A stretch of DNA of 8,244 bases from Burkholderiales bacterium (GCA_919902965.1 CAKKSJ010000023.1:1-8244); one strand, 5' to 3'; shown: positions 1 through 6,460, numbered from the stretch's first letter. Translations and numbers: made by a program. The notes: generated by a model from the sequence alone, not told the origin.

Positions 1-728
1 TAATACTGCTTTCGCTCGGCGAGCTGCTAAGCGACAAGCCACTGATGCTGGGCCGTTTCGCCGTTCCATTGACCGTGTTTGCGGTGATCGGGGTGGTCAA
101 TGCGATCAACCTCAGCGACGGTGCCGACGGCCTGGGCGGCGGCCTGGCGTTCATATCGGTATTCTGGATTTCGGTAATGGGCGCGGCCTCGGCGCATGCG
201 GGCACGCTCACGCTGTCGCTGGCGTTGCTGGGTTGTATTGCAGCTTTCCTTGCGTTCAACCTGCGCACGCCATGGCGCAGCCGCGCCGCAATTTTTCTCG
301 GTGATGCCGGCAGCCTTTCGCTGGGATACGCACTCGCCTGGCTCACCATCAAAGCAGCGCAACCGCAGGCGCAGTTGTTCCCGCCGGTCATTGCGATCTG
401 GCTGGTCGCGATTCCCATCAGCGACACTATCGTCTGCATGAGCCGACGTCTGCTCAAAGGCAAAAACCCGTTTCACGCCGATCGCACGCACCTGCATCAT
501 ATTCTGATCGATCTGGGCATGCCGGTGGGGCGCGCGGTTGCGTTCATCCATGCTATCGCGTTTGTACTCGCCGCCGCGGGCACCGCAGGCTGGGCGCTGG
601 GCATAAAAGAACATCATATGTTCTACACCGCCATGGCGGTATTCGCGCTTTACATCGTCCTGGTGCAGTGGGGCCTGAGGCGTATTGCAGCAGAGCAGAC
701 AATGGCGGCCAGCGTACACAAAATATGA
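1..728 (+). CDS. WecA/MraY-family polyprenyl-phosphate sugar-1-phosphate transferase (5'-partial)
   Basis: This is an integral inner-membrane enzyme that would transfer a sugar-1-phosphate (typically GlcNAc-1-P or a related hexose) from a UDP-sugar to undecaprenyl phosphate, the first step of a lipid-linked polysaccharide. The reading frame is open from position 3, so the N-terminal part lies outside the window and 241 residues remain. Family landmarks are visible: NAINLSDGADGL (the Mg/substrate Asp motif, normally NxxDGxDGL), IFLGDAGSLSLGY (second Asp motif), and PFHADRTHLHH, matching the cytosolic His-rich loop of WecA-type enzymes. Hydrophobic segments alternate with these loops. The basic/His-rich loop favours the WecA/TagO branch over MraY. 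It precedes a barrel gene and a Wza-like gene, which suggests exopolysaccharide or capsule initiation rather than O-antigen or teichoic acid, but the sugar cannot be read from sequence. The NLSDGADG version is slightly unusual, with Ser and Ala at variable positions. Confidence 0.9.
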   Translation, partial: ILLSLGELLSDKPLMLGRFAVPLTVFAVIGVVNAINLSDGADGLGGGLAFISVFWISVMGAASAHAGTLTLSLALLGCIAAFLAFNLRTPWRSRAAIFLGDAGSLSLGYALAWLTIKAAQPQAQLFPPVIAIWLVAIPISDTIVCMSRRLLKGKNPFHADRTHLHHILIDLGMPVGRAVAFIHAIAFVLAAAGTAGWALGIKEHHMFYTAMAVFALYIVLVQWGLRRIAAEQTMAASVHKI

Positions 729-838
729 CAATTGCCGAGCTTGAAGGCGGGCGTGCTGGAATACCGCGTGGGCTAAAATTGTTTGCAAGTTCTGCTGTCC
801 TTGGGCCGCAAATGACAAATTGATGGAATCAAGGCGCA

Positions 839-2125
839 ATGCGCAGTCTCAAGCCTAAAAGACCCATACCGATGTTCGCCCTGGCGGGCATGACGGTGTT
901 GAGTTCGGCCACAATGGCGCAGCAATCGCCACGGCTACCCTCGCCCGGGCCGGTTGCAGCGCCGGTGCCGTTTTCGCCGTCGGCATCGGCAGCCGCCCAG
1001 GAAGGGGCGTCCAAGACGGGCGGAATCAGCCTGAAACTGATGGATCTGCTCGTCACCGTGCATCCGTCGGTAAAGGTGGAAACCCGCTACGACGACAATA
1101 TTTACCTCTCCCCGAACAAGCGCACCTCCGACCAGATCCTGGTGCTGACCCCGGCGCTACGCCTGGAAACGATGAAGGGGGCGAACAGGTTCGCGCTGCG
1201 CCTGAGCACGACGATAGGCCAGTATCAGAACAACAGCGCGGACAGCTATACGAACACCAACCTGAACGGCGTCGGCGATTTCGACCTGAACACGCATCTG
1301 CGCGCCCGTGTGGAGGCCGATCTCGTCGATGGCGTCGACCCGCGCGGATCGACCAATAATCCGCTTTCCGATACGCCCGATCACTACCGGCAGACCAATG
1401 GCCGGGCCAGCCTTTCCTATGGCGCCAAGGGGGCCCGCGGGCGTCTGGACCTGGAACTCGGACAGTTGCGGCGCGAATACCTGAACAACCGCGCAACCAC
1501 CGCGGCCAGCGATCGCGTGGTCAACGACCTGGGTGCGACCTTCCACTGGCGCATCGGGCCCAGGACCACGCTATTGATTCAGGGCAAGCACAGCATCATA
1601 GACTACACTCTGCCCGCGTCCACGCTGGGCAGCGTCGAAAATGCTTTGCTCGCAGGCGCAGCCTGGGAGGCGACGGCGAAAACCAAAGGCAGCTTCAAAA
1701 TCGGCATGACAAAAAAAGATTTCGACGATTCCGCTCGCGCCGGCGCCAGTGCAATCAACTGGTCCGGCGAGGTGCGCTGGAGCCCGCGCACCTACTCGCA
1801 TGTCGATCTGAGCTTGAACCGGGAGCCGGGCGAGACCAGCGGCGGCGTCGGCAATTACATCGACAGGACCAATACCGGTGCGCGCTGGACGCACCAATGG
1901 AATAGCCGCCTCTCCACGGAGGCCTCCGCATCCTACGCGACCGACGCCTACCAGGGCGCAGCGCGGACGGACAATACCCAGAACTATGGCTTCAAGGCGA
2001 CTTACAAAATGCGCCGCTGGCTGAACCTGGGTGCAGACTACACGCATGGCACACGCAGTTCCAGCGACAACAATTTCGACTACCAGCGCAATGCATTCAT
2101 GCTATTCCTCGATGCCACCCTCTGA
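839..2125 (+). CDS. Outer-membrane beta-barrel protein, EpsL/BBP2_2-like, polysaccharide locus
   Basis: A 428-residue exported protein. Residues 1-27 form a signal peptide (basic start KPKR, hydrophobic core, likely cut after A27 before QQS). Residues 28-60 are a Pro/Ala/Ser-rich linker. From about residue 73 onward there are repeated alternating polar/hydrophobic strands with Asn/Asp/Thr-rich turns, beginning with the ETRYDDNIYLSP segment typical of PF10082-like barrels (BBP2_2, the EpsL type of exopolysaccharide operons). The C-terminus ends FMLFLDATL, resembling an outer-membrane insertion signal although the last residue is Leu rather than the usual aromatic. Likely role: an outer-membrane channel or anchor for polymer secretion; this is inferred from family and from the short OPX gene 58 bp downstream. 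The ATG at 839 has a weak AAGG (831-834) ahead of it; an in-frame ATG at 812 hits a stop at once, supporting 839. Met12 is another possible start. Confidence 0.82.
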   Translation: MRSLKPKRPIPMFALAGMTVLSSATMAQQSPRLPSPGPVAAPVPFSPSASAAAQEGASKTGGISLKLMDLLVTVHPSVKVETRYDDNIYLSPNKRTSDQILVLTPALRLETMKGANRFALRLSTTIGQYQNNSADSYTNTNLNGVGDFDLNTHLRARVEADLVDGVDPRGSTNNPLSDTPDHYRQTNGRASLSYGAKGARGRLDLELGQLRREYLNNRATTAASDRVVNDLGATFHWRIGPRTTLLIQGKHSIIDYTLPASTLGSVENALLAGAAWEATAKTKGSFKIGMTKKDFDDSARAGASAINWSGEVRWSPRTYSHVDLSLNREPGETSGGVGNYIDRTNTGARWTHQWNSRLSTEASASYATDAYQGAARTDNTQNYGFKATYKMRRWLNLGADYTHGTRSSSDNNFDYQRNAFMLFLDATL

Positions 2126-2131
2126 TAGAAT
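2123..2131 (+). promoter_or_regulatory. Possible extended -10 promoter overlapping the barrel gene stop codon
   Basis: The stop codon TGA (2123-2125) runs straight into TAGAAT, giving TGATAGAAT: an extended -10 (TGn) plus a hexamer matching TATAAT at 5 of 6. No good -35 is seen 16-18 bp upstream. If used, transcription would begin near 2138 and give the OPX gene a leader of about 46 nt. Chance occurrence is quite possible. Confidence 0.25.
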
Positions 2132-2183
2132 TTCTGTCCCGCCGGAATCGATGCCAGCGCGAATTTACGGAGCCTAAGTTGCC

Positions 2184-2828
2184 ATGGCGAGTCTAGGCCG
2201 GTCCATTCTTCTAATCTGCTCCTGTCTGTTCGGCGCGGTGGCTTGCGCACAGGCACCGGTGGTCTCGGATGCCGGCGTGGGCGCACCCGCAGGCGCAAGC
2301 ACGGGCGGCTGGGCGGCGGCGGGCCCGGGTGCCGATGCAGCCGCCGCAGCTGAAACAGAATCGCGATCCCGATACCGGCTTTCCACCGGCGACGTCATCA
2401 GCATTACCGTCTACGGCGAGGACGACCTCAAGCGCGAGAAAGTGCGCCTCACCGATGCCGGCACGGTTTCCTACCCGGTCCTGGGCGAGTTGCAGGTACG
2501 CGGCAAAACCGTCAGCGAACTGGAGAAAATCATCACCGACGGCTTGCGCGGAACCTATCTCGTCAACCCGCGCGTCGCGGTGACCATAGACGAATATCGG
2601 CCCTATTTCATCAGCGGCCAGGTCACCAACAACGGCAGCTTTCCCTATCAGCCGGGACTGACCGTACGCAAAGCCGTTTCCATCGCCGGTGGATTCAAGG
2701 AACGCGCTTCACAGAGCAAAATCACTATCGTGCGCGATGGCGACACTACCAATACACCGATCAAAGCCGACCTCAATACCCCGGTTCAACCCGGCGACGC
2801 CGTCACCGTAGGGGAAAGCTTCTTTTAA
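2184..2828 (+). CDS. Short polysaccharide export (OPX) protein, Wza/GumB-like
   Basis: A 214-residue periplasmic/outer-membrane-associated protein for export of a polysaccharide. After a signal sequence and an Ala/Gly-rich stretch (23-60), the Poly_export domain starts with YRLSTGDVISITVYGEDDL (64-82), continues through PVLGELQVRGKTVSELE, and ends at NPRVAVTIDEY (128-138). One SLBB-like domain follows: FISGQVTNNGSFPYQPGLTV with KAVSIAGGF (142-171). The chain ends soon after QPGDAVTVGESFF, so it lacks the long C-terminal region with which Wza forms its helical outer-membrane pore; the length is close to GumB. The signal peptide is ambiguous: GAVAC21 could be a lipobox with Ala at -3, while ACA22|Q fits signal peptidase I. 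GGAG at 2169-2172 lies 11 nt before the ATG. Its neighbour upstream is a beta-barrel, a natural partner for an OPX protein without its own pore. Confidence 0.9.
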   Translation: MASLGRSILLICSCLFGAVACAQAPVVSDAGVGAPAGASTGGWAAAGPGADAAAAAETESRSRYRLSTGDVISITVYGEDDLKREKVRLTDAGTVSYPVLGELQVRGKTVSELEKIITDGLRGTYLVNPRVAVTIDEYRPYFISGQVTNNGSFPYQPGLTVRKAVSIAGGFKERASQSKITIVRDGDTTNTPIKADLNTPVQPGDAVTVGESFF

Positions 2829-2876
2829 GGCCGGCGCAGCTGCAGTGCACGCGCTTGCCATTCATGAGGAAAGGCG

Positions 2877-3998
2877 ATGAAAATGCATGCCGGTGCATTT
2901 GCTGTTCTCGCCATCGCGATTGCCCTGGCAGCGGGCGGCCAGGCCGGCGCCGCCGAAATCGATCTGGCTTACCGCGCCGATCAAGCGTCGTTCCGCATGC
3001 CCGAAGCTGCCGTCAAGGCGCAATTGCCGCGCCTGCTCGACGAATACGCGCCGCCACCGACGCCGGTCAGCGTCGCGGCTGAGCCGGCAGCCGCCGCCCC
3101 CGAACCCTTTGCCTATGCCTGGGACCGCGTGCGCGCGGGCTTCGCATTGCCCGCGCTCGAGGTCCCGCTGGTAGCGCACTGGCAAACCTGGTACCTGGAA
3201 CGCCCGGCCTTATTGCAGGCCATGTTCGCGCGCGGCCGCCGCTATATCTATCACGTGGTCGAGGAGATAGACAAACGCAAGCTGCCGACTGAACTCGCCT
3301 TTCTCCCTATGGTGGAAAGCGGCTATAACCCCATGGCTTTGTCCTCCGCGCAAGCTTCCGGCCTGTGGCAATTCATTCCTTCGACAGGAAAAGCGCATGA
3401 CCTGAAACAGGGCCTGCTGATGGACGCCCGCCGCGACATCATCGCATCGACGGCAGCGGCTCTCACTTACCTTCAAACCCTGTTCGAGCGCTTCGGCGAT
3501 TGGCAGCTCGCGCTTGCCGCTTACAACAGCGGCGAAACCGGCGTGGCCAGGGCGATTGCGCGCAACAAAGCCAAGGGCCAGGCGACGGACTACAAGTCAC
3601 TGGACCTGCCGGAGGAAACGCGTAATTACCTGCCCAAGCTGCAAGCGCTGAAGAACATCGTATCCAATCCCAGCGCCTTCAACTTCCAGATCGATCCGGT
3701 GCCGAACAAACCGTACTTTGCCGCGATCGCGAGCGAGCGCTATCTCGACGTCGATGTCGCCGCCAGGTTGGCGGACGTCACGCTGGAAGAGTTCCTCGCC
3801 CTCAATCCATCATTCAATTTGAATCTGATCTCCAAGGGCCCGCGTGCGCGTATCTTGCTTCCGGTCGACAAGATCGAAGCGTTTATCGGCAAGCTGGACA
3901 ACTATAAAGAGCCGCCGAAGCGCGCGAAACCCGCCGACAGCAAACCGTCTTCGACACCGAAGGCGCGCGCCGACAGCGGGGAGCGGAGCGCTCGCTGA
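2877..3998 (+). CDS. MltD-like lytic transglycosylase (SLT domain plus degenerate LysM)
   Basis: A periplasmic enzyme that would cleave the MurNAc-GlcNAc bond of peptidoglycan to leave 1,6-anhydroMurNAc. Residues 1-25 or 26 are a signal peptide (cut near AGA|AEI) with no Cys, so unlike E. coli MltD it is not a lipoprotein. The SLT family 1 core spans about 134-230: catalytic Glu147 in LPMVESGYNP, GLWQFIPSTG (162-171), the DARRDIIAST segment, and AAYNSGE (214-220). Residues 240-262 keep the MltD-like LPEETRNYLPK region. Residues about 280-332 look like one worn LysM repeat (YLDVDVAARLADVTLEEFLALNP and a final RILLPV), whereas E. coli MltD has two or more clear ones. The tail 343-373 is Lys/Pro/Ser-rich and probably disordered. 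GAGGA at 2866-2870 sits 6 nt before the chosen ATG; a second ATG at 2883 would be worse placed. The gene lies 48 bp after the OPX gene and 5 bp before the Sel1 gene. Confidence 0.9.
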   Translation: MKMHAGAFAVLAIAIALAAGGQAGAAEIDLAYRADQASFRMPEAAVKAQLPRLLDEYAPPPTPVSVAAEPAAAAPEPFAYAWDRVRAGFALPALEVPLVAHWQTWYLERPALLQAMFARGRRYIYHVVEEIDKRKLPTELAFLPMVESGYNPMALSSAQASGLWQFIPSTGKAHDLKQGLLMDARRDIIASTAAALTYLQTLFERFGDWQLALAAYNSGETGVARAIARNKAKGQATDYKSLDLPEETRNYLPKLQALKNIVSNPSAFNFQIDPVPNKPYFAAIASERYLDVDVAARLADVTLEEFLALNPSFNLNLISKGPRARILLPVDKIEAFIGKLDNYKEPPKRAKPADSKPSSTPKARADSGERSAR

Positions 3999-4003
3999 TT
4001 CCA

Positions 4004-5182
4004 ATGAACCTAAACCGCCTGGGTCCGTTTCTGCTCGCGCTGCTGTTCGCCGCATACCCCGCAGCGAGCTTGGCGGGGCCCGGCGAGGAGACCAAGGCGC
4101 TCGCGCGAGGCGCCGCCGAAGGCGATCGAGCGGCTATTGTCAAACTGCTCGATCTTGCGCGCGCGGGCGAGGCCGACGCGCAGGTCCATGTTGGAAAGAT
4201 TTACTACGATGGCTTGATCGTCCAGCGAAATTTCGCGCTTGCCCTGGAATGGCTGAAAAAAGCCGCTGCGAAGGGCCAGACCCAGGCGATGAACCTGATC
4301 GGGCATATGTATCAGGAAGCGCTGGGCGTGGAACAGGATTACGTCAAGGCGCGCCTGTGGTATCGCCAGGCGGCCGAAGCGGGATTTGCGCCCGCGGCAA
4401 ATAATCTCGGCTGGCTCTACTTCAAGGGTGAGGGCACCGGCAAGAGCCCTGCGCTGGCAAAAGAGTGGTTCGAGCGCGCCGCAGACCAGGAACTCCCTGC
4501 GGCTCAGTACAACCTCGCCTTCCTCTATGCCGGCGGCATCGGCGTGCCACGTAACGCCCAGCGCGCGCTGGAACTCTACCGCAGCGCTGCCGAAAAAGGC
4601 TATGCGCCCGCTTTGCGTGCCATCGGCTGGCACTACCAGACCGGGCAAGGCGTCGAGCGCGATTTGGCCGAAGCGAAGACTTGGTACGAGAAAGCCGCTG
4701 TACAGGGCGAACTGGAAGCGGAAGCCATGCTCGGACAACTATTCCAGCAGGGACTCGGCGTGGCGCGCGACTTGGACGCGGCGCGCCGGCACTACGAAAA
4801 ATCCGCCGCGGGCGGCGACCCCCTAGGCCAGCTTTTCCTCGGCTGGCTATACCAGCAGGGCCTGGGTGTGGCGCGCGACTACGGCAGCGCGCTGGCCTGG
4901 TACCGAAAGTCGGCCGAGCGCGGAAACGCGACGGCGCAGAACAATATCGGCTATCTCTACAACGAAGGCCTGGGCGTGACACGCGATTACAAGGAGGCGT
5001 TCGCCTGGTATAGCAAGGCGGCCGAACAGGGAGAACCCACGGCCCTGTACAACGTCGGCTTCATGTACGAAGAAGCGCGCGGCGTCGCGCGCAACCTGGA
5101 TGAGGCATTTCGTTATTATCAGCGCGCCGCGGAGCAAGGGCATCAGGAAGCGAAAAGAATCGTTGGCCAGTCGGTTCGATAG
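4004..5182 (+). CDS. Exported Sel1-repeat (SLR) protein
   Basis: A 392-residue protein with a signal peptide (MNLNRLGPFLLALL..., likely cut after SLA24) and no lipobox, so probably soluble in the periplasm. Residues 25-56 form a short helical lead-in. Residues 57-380 are nine consecutive Sel1 units of exactly 36 residues with no insertions, each near the pattern AxxxLGxLYxxGxGVxRDxxxAxxWYxKAAEQG; a 12-residue partial tenth unit ends the protein. Repeat 3 is the most divergent (GEGTGKSPALAK). Sel1 solenoids are scaffolds for protein contacts and have no catalytic activity; AlgK of the alginate exporter is a known helical-repeat example in polysaccharide secretion. The start codon lies 5 nt after the transglycosylase stop, with only a distant GGAG (3985-3988), so translational coupling is likely. 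Function with the transglycosylase or the exporter is inferred from position alone. Confidence 0.9.
   Translation: MNLNRLGPFLLALLFAAYPAASLAGPGEETKALARGAAEGDRAAIVKLLDLARAGEADAQVHVGKIYYDGLIVQRNFALALEWLKKAAAKGQTQAMNLIGHMYQEALGVEQDYVKARLWYRQAAEAGFAPAANNLGWLYFKGEGTGKSPALAKEWFERAADQELPAAQYNLAFLYAGGIGVPRNAQRALELYRSAAEKGYAPALRAIGWHYQTGQGVERDLAEAKTWYEKAAVQGELEAEAMLGQLFQQGLGVARDLDAARRHYEKSAAGGDPLGQLFLGWLYQQGLGVARDYGSALAWYRKSAERGNATAQNNIGYLYNEGLGVTRDYKEAFAWYSKAAEQGEPTALYNVGFMYEEARGVARNLDEAFRYYQRAAEQGHQEAKRIVGQSVR
4172..5143 (+). repeat. Nine in-frame 108-bp units encoding Sel1 repeats
   Basis: The repeats lie inside the Sel1 gene and have a strict 108-bp (36-codon) period for 972 bp. Similarity is mainly at protein level. 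Units 6, 7 and 8 are the closest in DNA, sharing runs like GGCCTGGGCGTG followed by GCGCGCGAC, which suggests more recent duplication of that section. Confidence 0.88.
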
Positions 5183-5201
5183 CGCTTGATATCGCCGTCT
5201 T

Positions 5202-6266
5202 CTACAACATCGCGGCCGACAAATCCCAACGCGGTTTTACGGTGAAAGCGTAGCTGGGATCCGGTCCCGGCACTTTCGCGTGCTCTCCGGGAGGACTTTT
5301 CGCGATGCCGGCACCCAATCGCAGGCCGCCGGCCAGGGCAATCATCGCGCCGTTGTCGGTGCAGAACTCGAATTCAGGATAGAACACCGTACAGCCTTGC
5401 GCGGCGGCCTCGAAGTCCAGGCGTTCACGCAGGCGCCGGTTGGCACCGACGCCGCCGGCGACCACCAGTTGATTGAGGCCGGTCTGCTCCAGCGCGTAAA
5501 GTGATTTTGCTACCAGCACATCGACGATCGCTTCCTGGAAAGAGGCGGCGACATCGGCCTTGCCTGCGGCATCGGGCGCCTCTTTGCGCACCAGCAGCAG
5601 TACCGCGGTCTTCAAACCGCTGAAAGAAAAATCCAGATTGCCTGTCTTGTGCATTTGCTCGAGCATGGGTCGCGGCAACCTGTACCGGTCCGCCCTGCCC
5701 TGTCCGGCGAGCTGCGCCAGCGCCGGCCCGCCCGGATAAGCAAAGCCGAGCAGGCTTGCCGTCTTGTCGAAGGCTTCGCCCGCGGCATCGTCCACGGTTT
5801 CGCCCAGCAGCGCGTATTCACCCACGGCAGCGACGCGCATCAGCTGCGTATGCCCGCCCGAGACCAGCAGCGCGACAAACGGAAATCCCGGTGGATTGTT
5901 CGCAAGCAGCGGCGAGAGCAAATGGCCTTCGAGATGGTGGATGCCCAGCGCCGGAATGCCCAGAGCAAAGGCGAGCGCATTGGCCACGCTGGTGCCGACC
6001 AGCAGCGCCCCGGCCAGCCCCGGCCCCTGGGTATAGGCAAGGGCATCGAGGTCATCGAACCGGGCACCAGCCTGGCGCATTACCTGGCGGACCAGCGGCA
6101 GCACGCGCCGGATGTGGTCACGCGAAGCAAGTTCGGGCACCACGCCGCCATACTCCTGGTGCATCGCAATCTGTGTATGCAGGGCGTGCGCGAGCAGGCC
6201 GCGCTGACTGTCATACAGCGCGATGCCGGTTTCGTCGCAGGAGGTTTCTATGCCCAGGATCAGCAT
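5202..6266 (-). CDS. tsaD: tRNA N6-adenosine threonylcarbamoyltransferase TsaD
   Basis: Cytoplasmic catalytic subunit that, with TsaB and TsaE, transfers the threonylcarbamoyl group from TsaC/TsaC2-made threonylcarbamoyl-AMP to A37 of ANN-decoding tRNAs (t6A). It has 354 residues, slightly longer than the E. coli protein, and starts with the classic MLILGIETSCDETGIALYD. Visible landmarks are the metal-binding H111xxxH115 in GIHHLEGHLLSP, SGGHTQL (136-142), GETVDDAAGEAFDK (155-168), FSFSGLKTAV (213-222), the nucleotide-binding GGVGANRRLR (271-280) and the metal-binding Asp in CTDNGAMIA (302-310). It is intact. No Shine-Dalgarno is evident before the ATG (upstream is C-rich), but the N-terminus fixes the start. 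It is convergent with the Sel1 gene (19 bp apart, no clear terminator between) and divergent from rpsU, the common arrangement in proteobacteria. Confidence 0.98.
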   Translation of the reverse strand: MLILGIETSCDETGIALYDSQRGLLAHALHTQIAMHQEYGGVVPELASRDHIRRVLPLVRQVMRQAGARFDDLDALAYTQGPGLAGALLVGTSVANALAFALGIPALGIHHLEGHLLSPLLANNPPGFPFVALLVSGGHTQLMRVAAVGEYALLGETVDDAAGEAFDKTASLLGFAYPGGPALAQLAGQGRADRYRLPRPMLEQMHKTGNLDFSFSGLKTAVLLLVRKEAPDAAGKADVAASFQEAIVDVLVAKSLYALEQTGLNQLVVAGGVGANRRLRERLDFEAAAQGCTVFYPEFEFCTDNGAMIALAGGLRLGAGIAKSPPGEHAKVPGPDPSYAFTVKPRWDLSAAML

Positions 6267-6327
6267 GGGGCGGGGGTCAATGCGCTAGTATTCACTATTT
6301 GGGGAAAGCTGCGGGTTGCTGCCCGCT

Positions 6328-6356
6328 ATGATACGCGACTCCAGACCACGAGCCAG
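6328..6356 (-). promoter_or_regulatory. Candidate tsaD promoter
   Basis: On the minus strand, TATCAT (complement of 6328-6333) matches the -10 consensus at 5 of 6. A weak -35, CTGGCT (complement of 6351-6356), lies 17 bp away. Transcription would start near 6321, leaving a leader of about 55 nt that includes a GCGGG/CCCGC hairpin (6311-6315 with 6322-6326). The -35 overlaps the inverted repeat at 6351-6379. The -35 match is poor, so this is only a candidate. Confidence 0.25.
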
Positions 6357-6379
6357 CCCGGCCCGCCCCGGGCGTGGCT
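6351..6379. other. GC-rich inverted repeat in the tsaD-rpsU intergenic region
   Basis: Positions 6351-6361 pair with 6368-6379: five pairs (AGCCA with TGGCT), a single bulged G at 6374, then six pairs (GCCCGG with CCGGGC) around a 6-nt loop CCCGCC. That is 11 base pairs, nearly all G-C. There is no T-run on either side, so it does not look like an intrinsic terminator. It could be a protein-binding operator or a DNA/RNA hairpin; role unknown. Confidence 0.6.
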
Positions 6380-6398
6380 AAGCAGGACAACACCCGCG

Positions 6399-6428
6399 CC
6401 CGGCTGAATGAGTCCCGGCTGAATGAGT
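6399..6428. repeat. Exact tandem duplication of a 15-bp unit
   Basis: The unit CCCGGCTGAATGAGT occurs twice head to tail (6399-6413 and 6414-6428) with no mismatch, followed by CC. It ends two bases before the proposed rpsU -35 at 6431. It may be a slippage duplication or two copies of a regulator site; the 15-bp spacing would place two sites about one and a half helical turns apart. Confidence 0.85.
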
Positions 6429-6430
6429 CC

Positions 6431-6460
6431 TTGTCCGGTCTTGGCGAGTGCTGATATAAT
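6431..6460 (+). promoter_or_regulatory. Sigma-70 type promoter of rpsU-yqeY-dnaG
   Basis: A perfect -10 TATAAT at 6455-6460 is preceded by TG at 6452-6453, making an extended -10. The best -35 is TTGTCC at 6431-6436 (4 of 6 to TTGACA) with an 18-bp spacer. Transcription is expected near 6466-6468, giving a leader of about 30 nt before the rpsU ATG. No LexA-like CTGT-N8-ACAG box was found here, in contrast to the E. coli operon. Confidence 0.75.

Noticed and set aside
774..779. TAAAAT as a -10 for the barrel gene
   Set aside because: It matches 5 of 6, but no acceptable -35 lies 16-18 bp upstream and there is no TG extension. A -24/-12 (RpoN) reading was also tried, and the GG/GC spacing is wrong.
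27..839. Long minus-strand open frame (270 codons) opposite the WecA-like gene
   Set aside because: It is a shadow of a conserved membrane protein gene. Its product is Arg/Gln/His-rich with no recognisable domain, as expected of the antisense of GC-rich codons.
4010..4738. Minus-strand open frame (242 codons) opposite the Sel1 gene
   Set aside because: The Sel1 repeats on the plus strand explain the open frame; the antisense product shows no domain and mirrors the 36-codon repeat.
5649..6407. Plus-strand open frame (252 codons) opposite tsaD
   Set aside because: It lies antisense to the highly conserved tsaD, has a low-complexity Arg/Gln-rich product and no good ribosome binding site.
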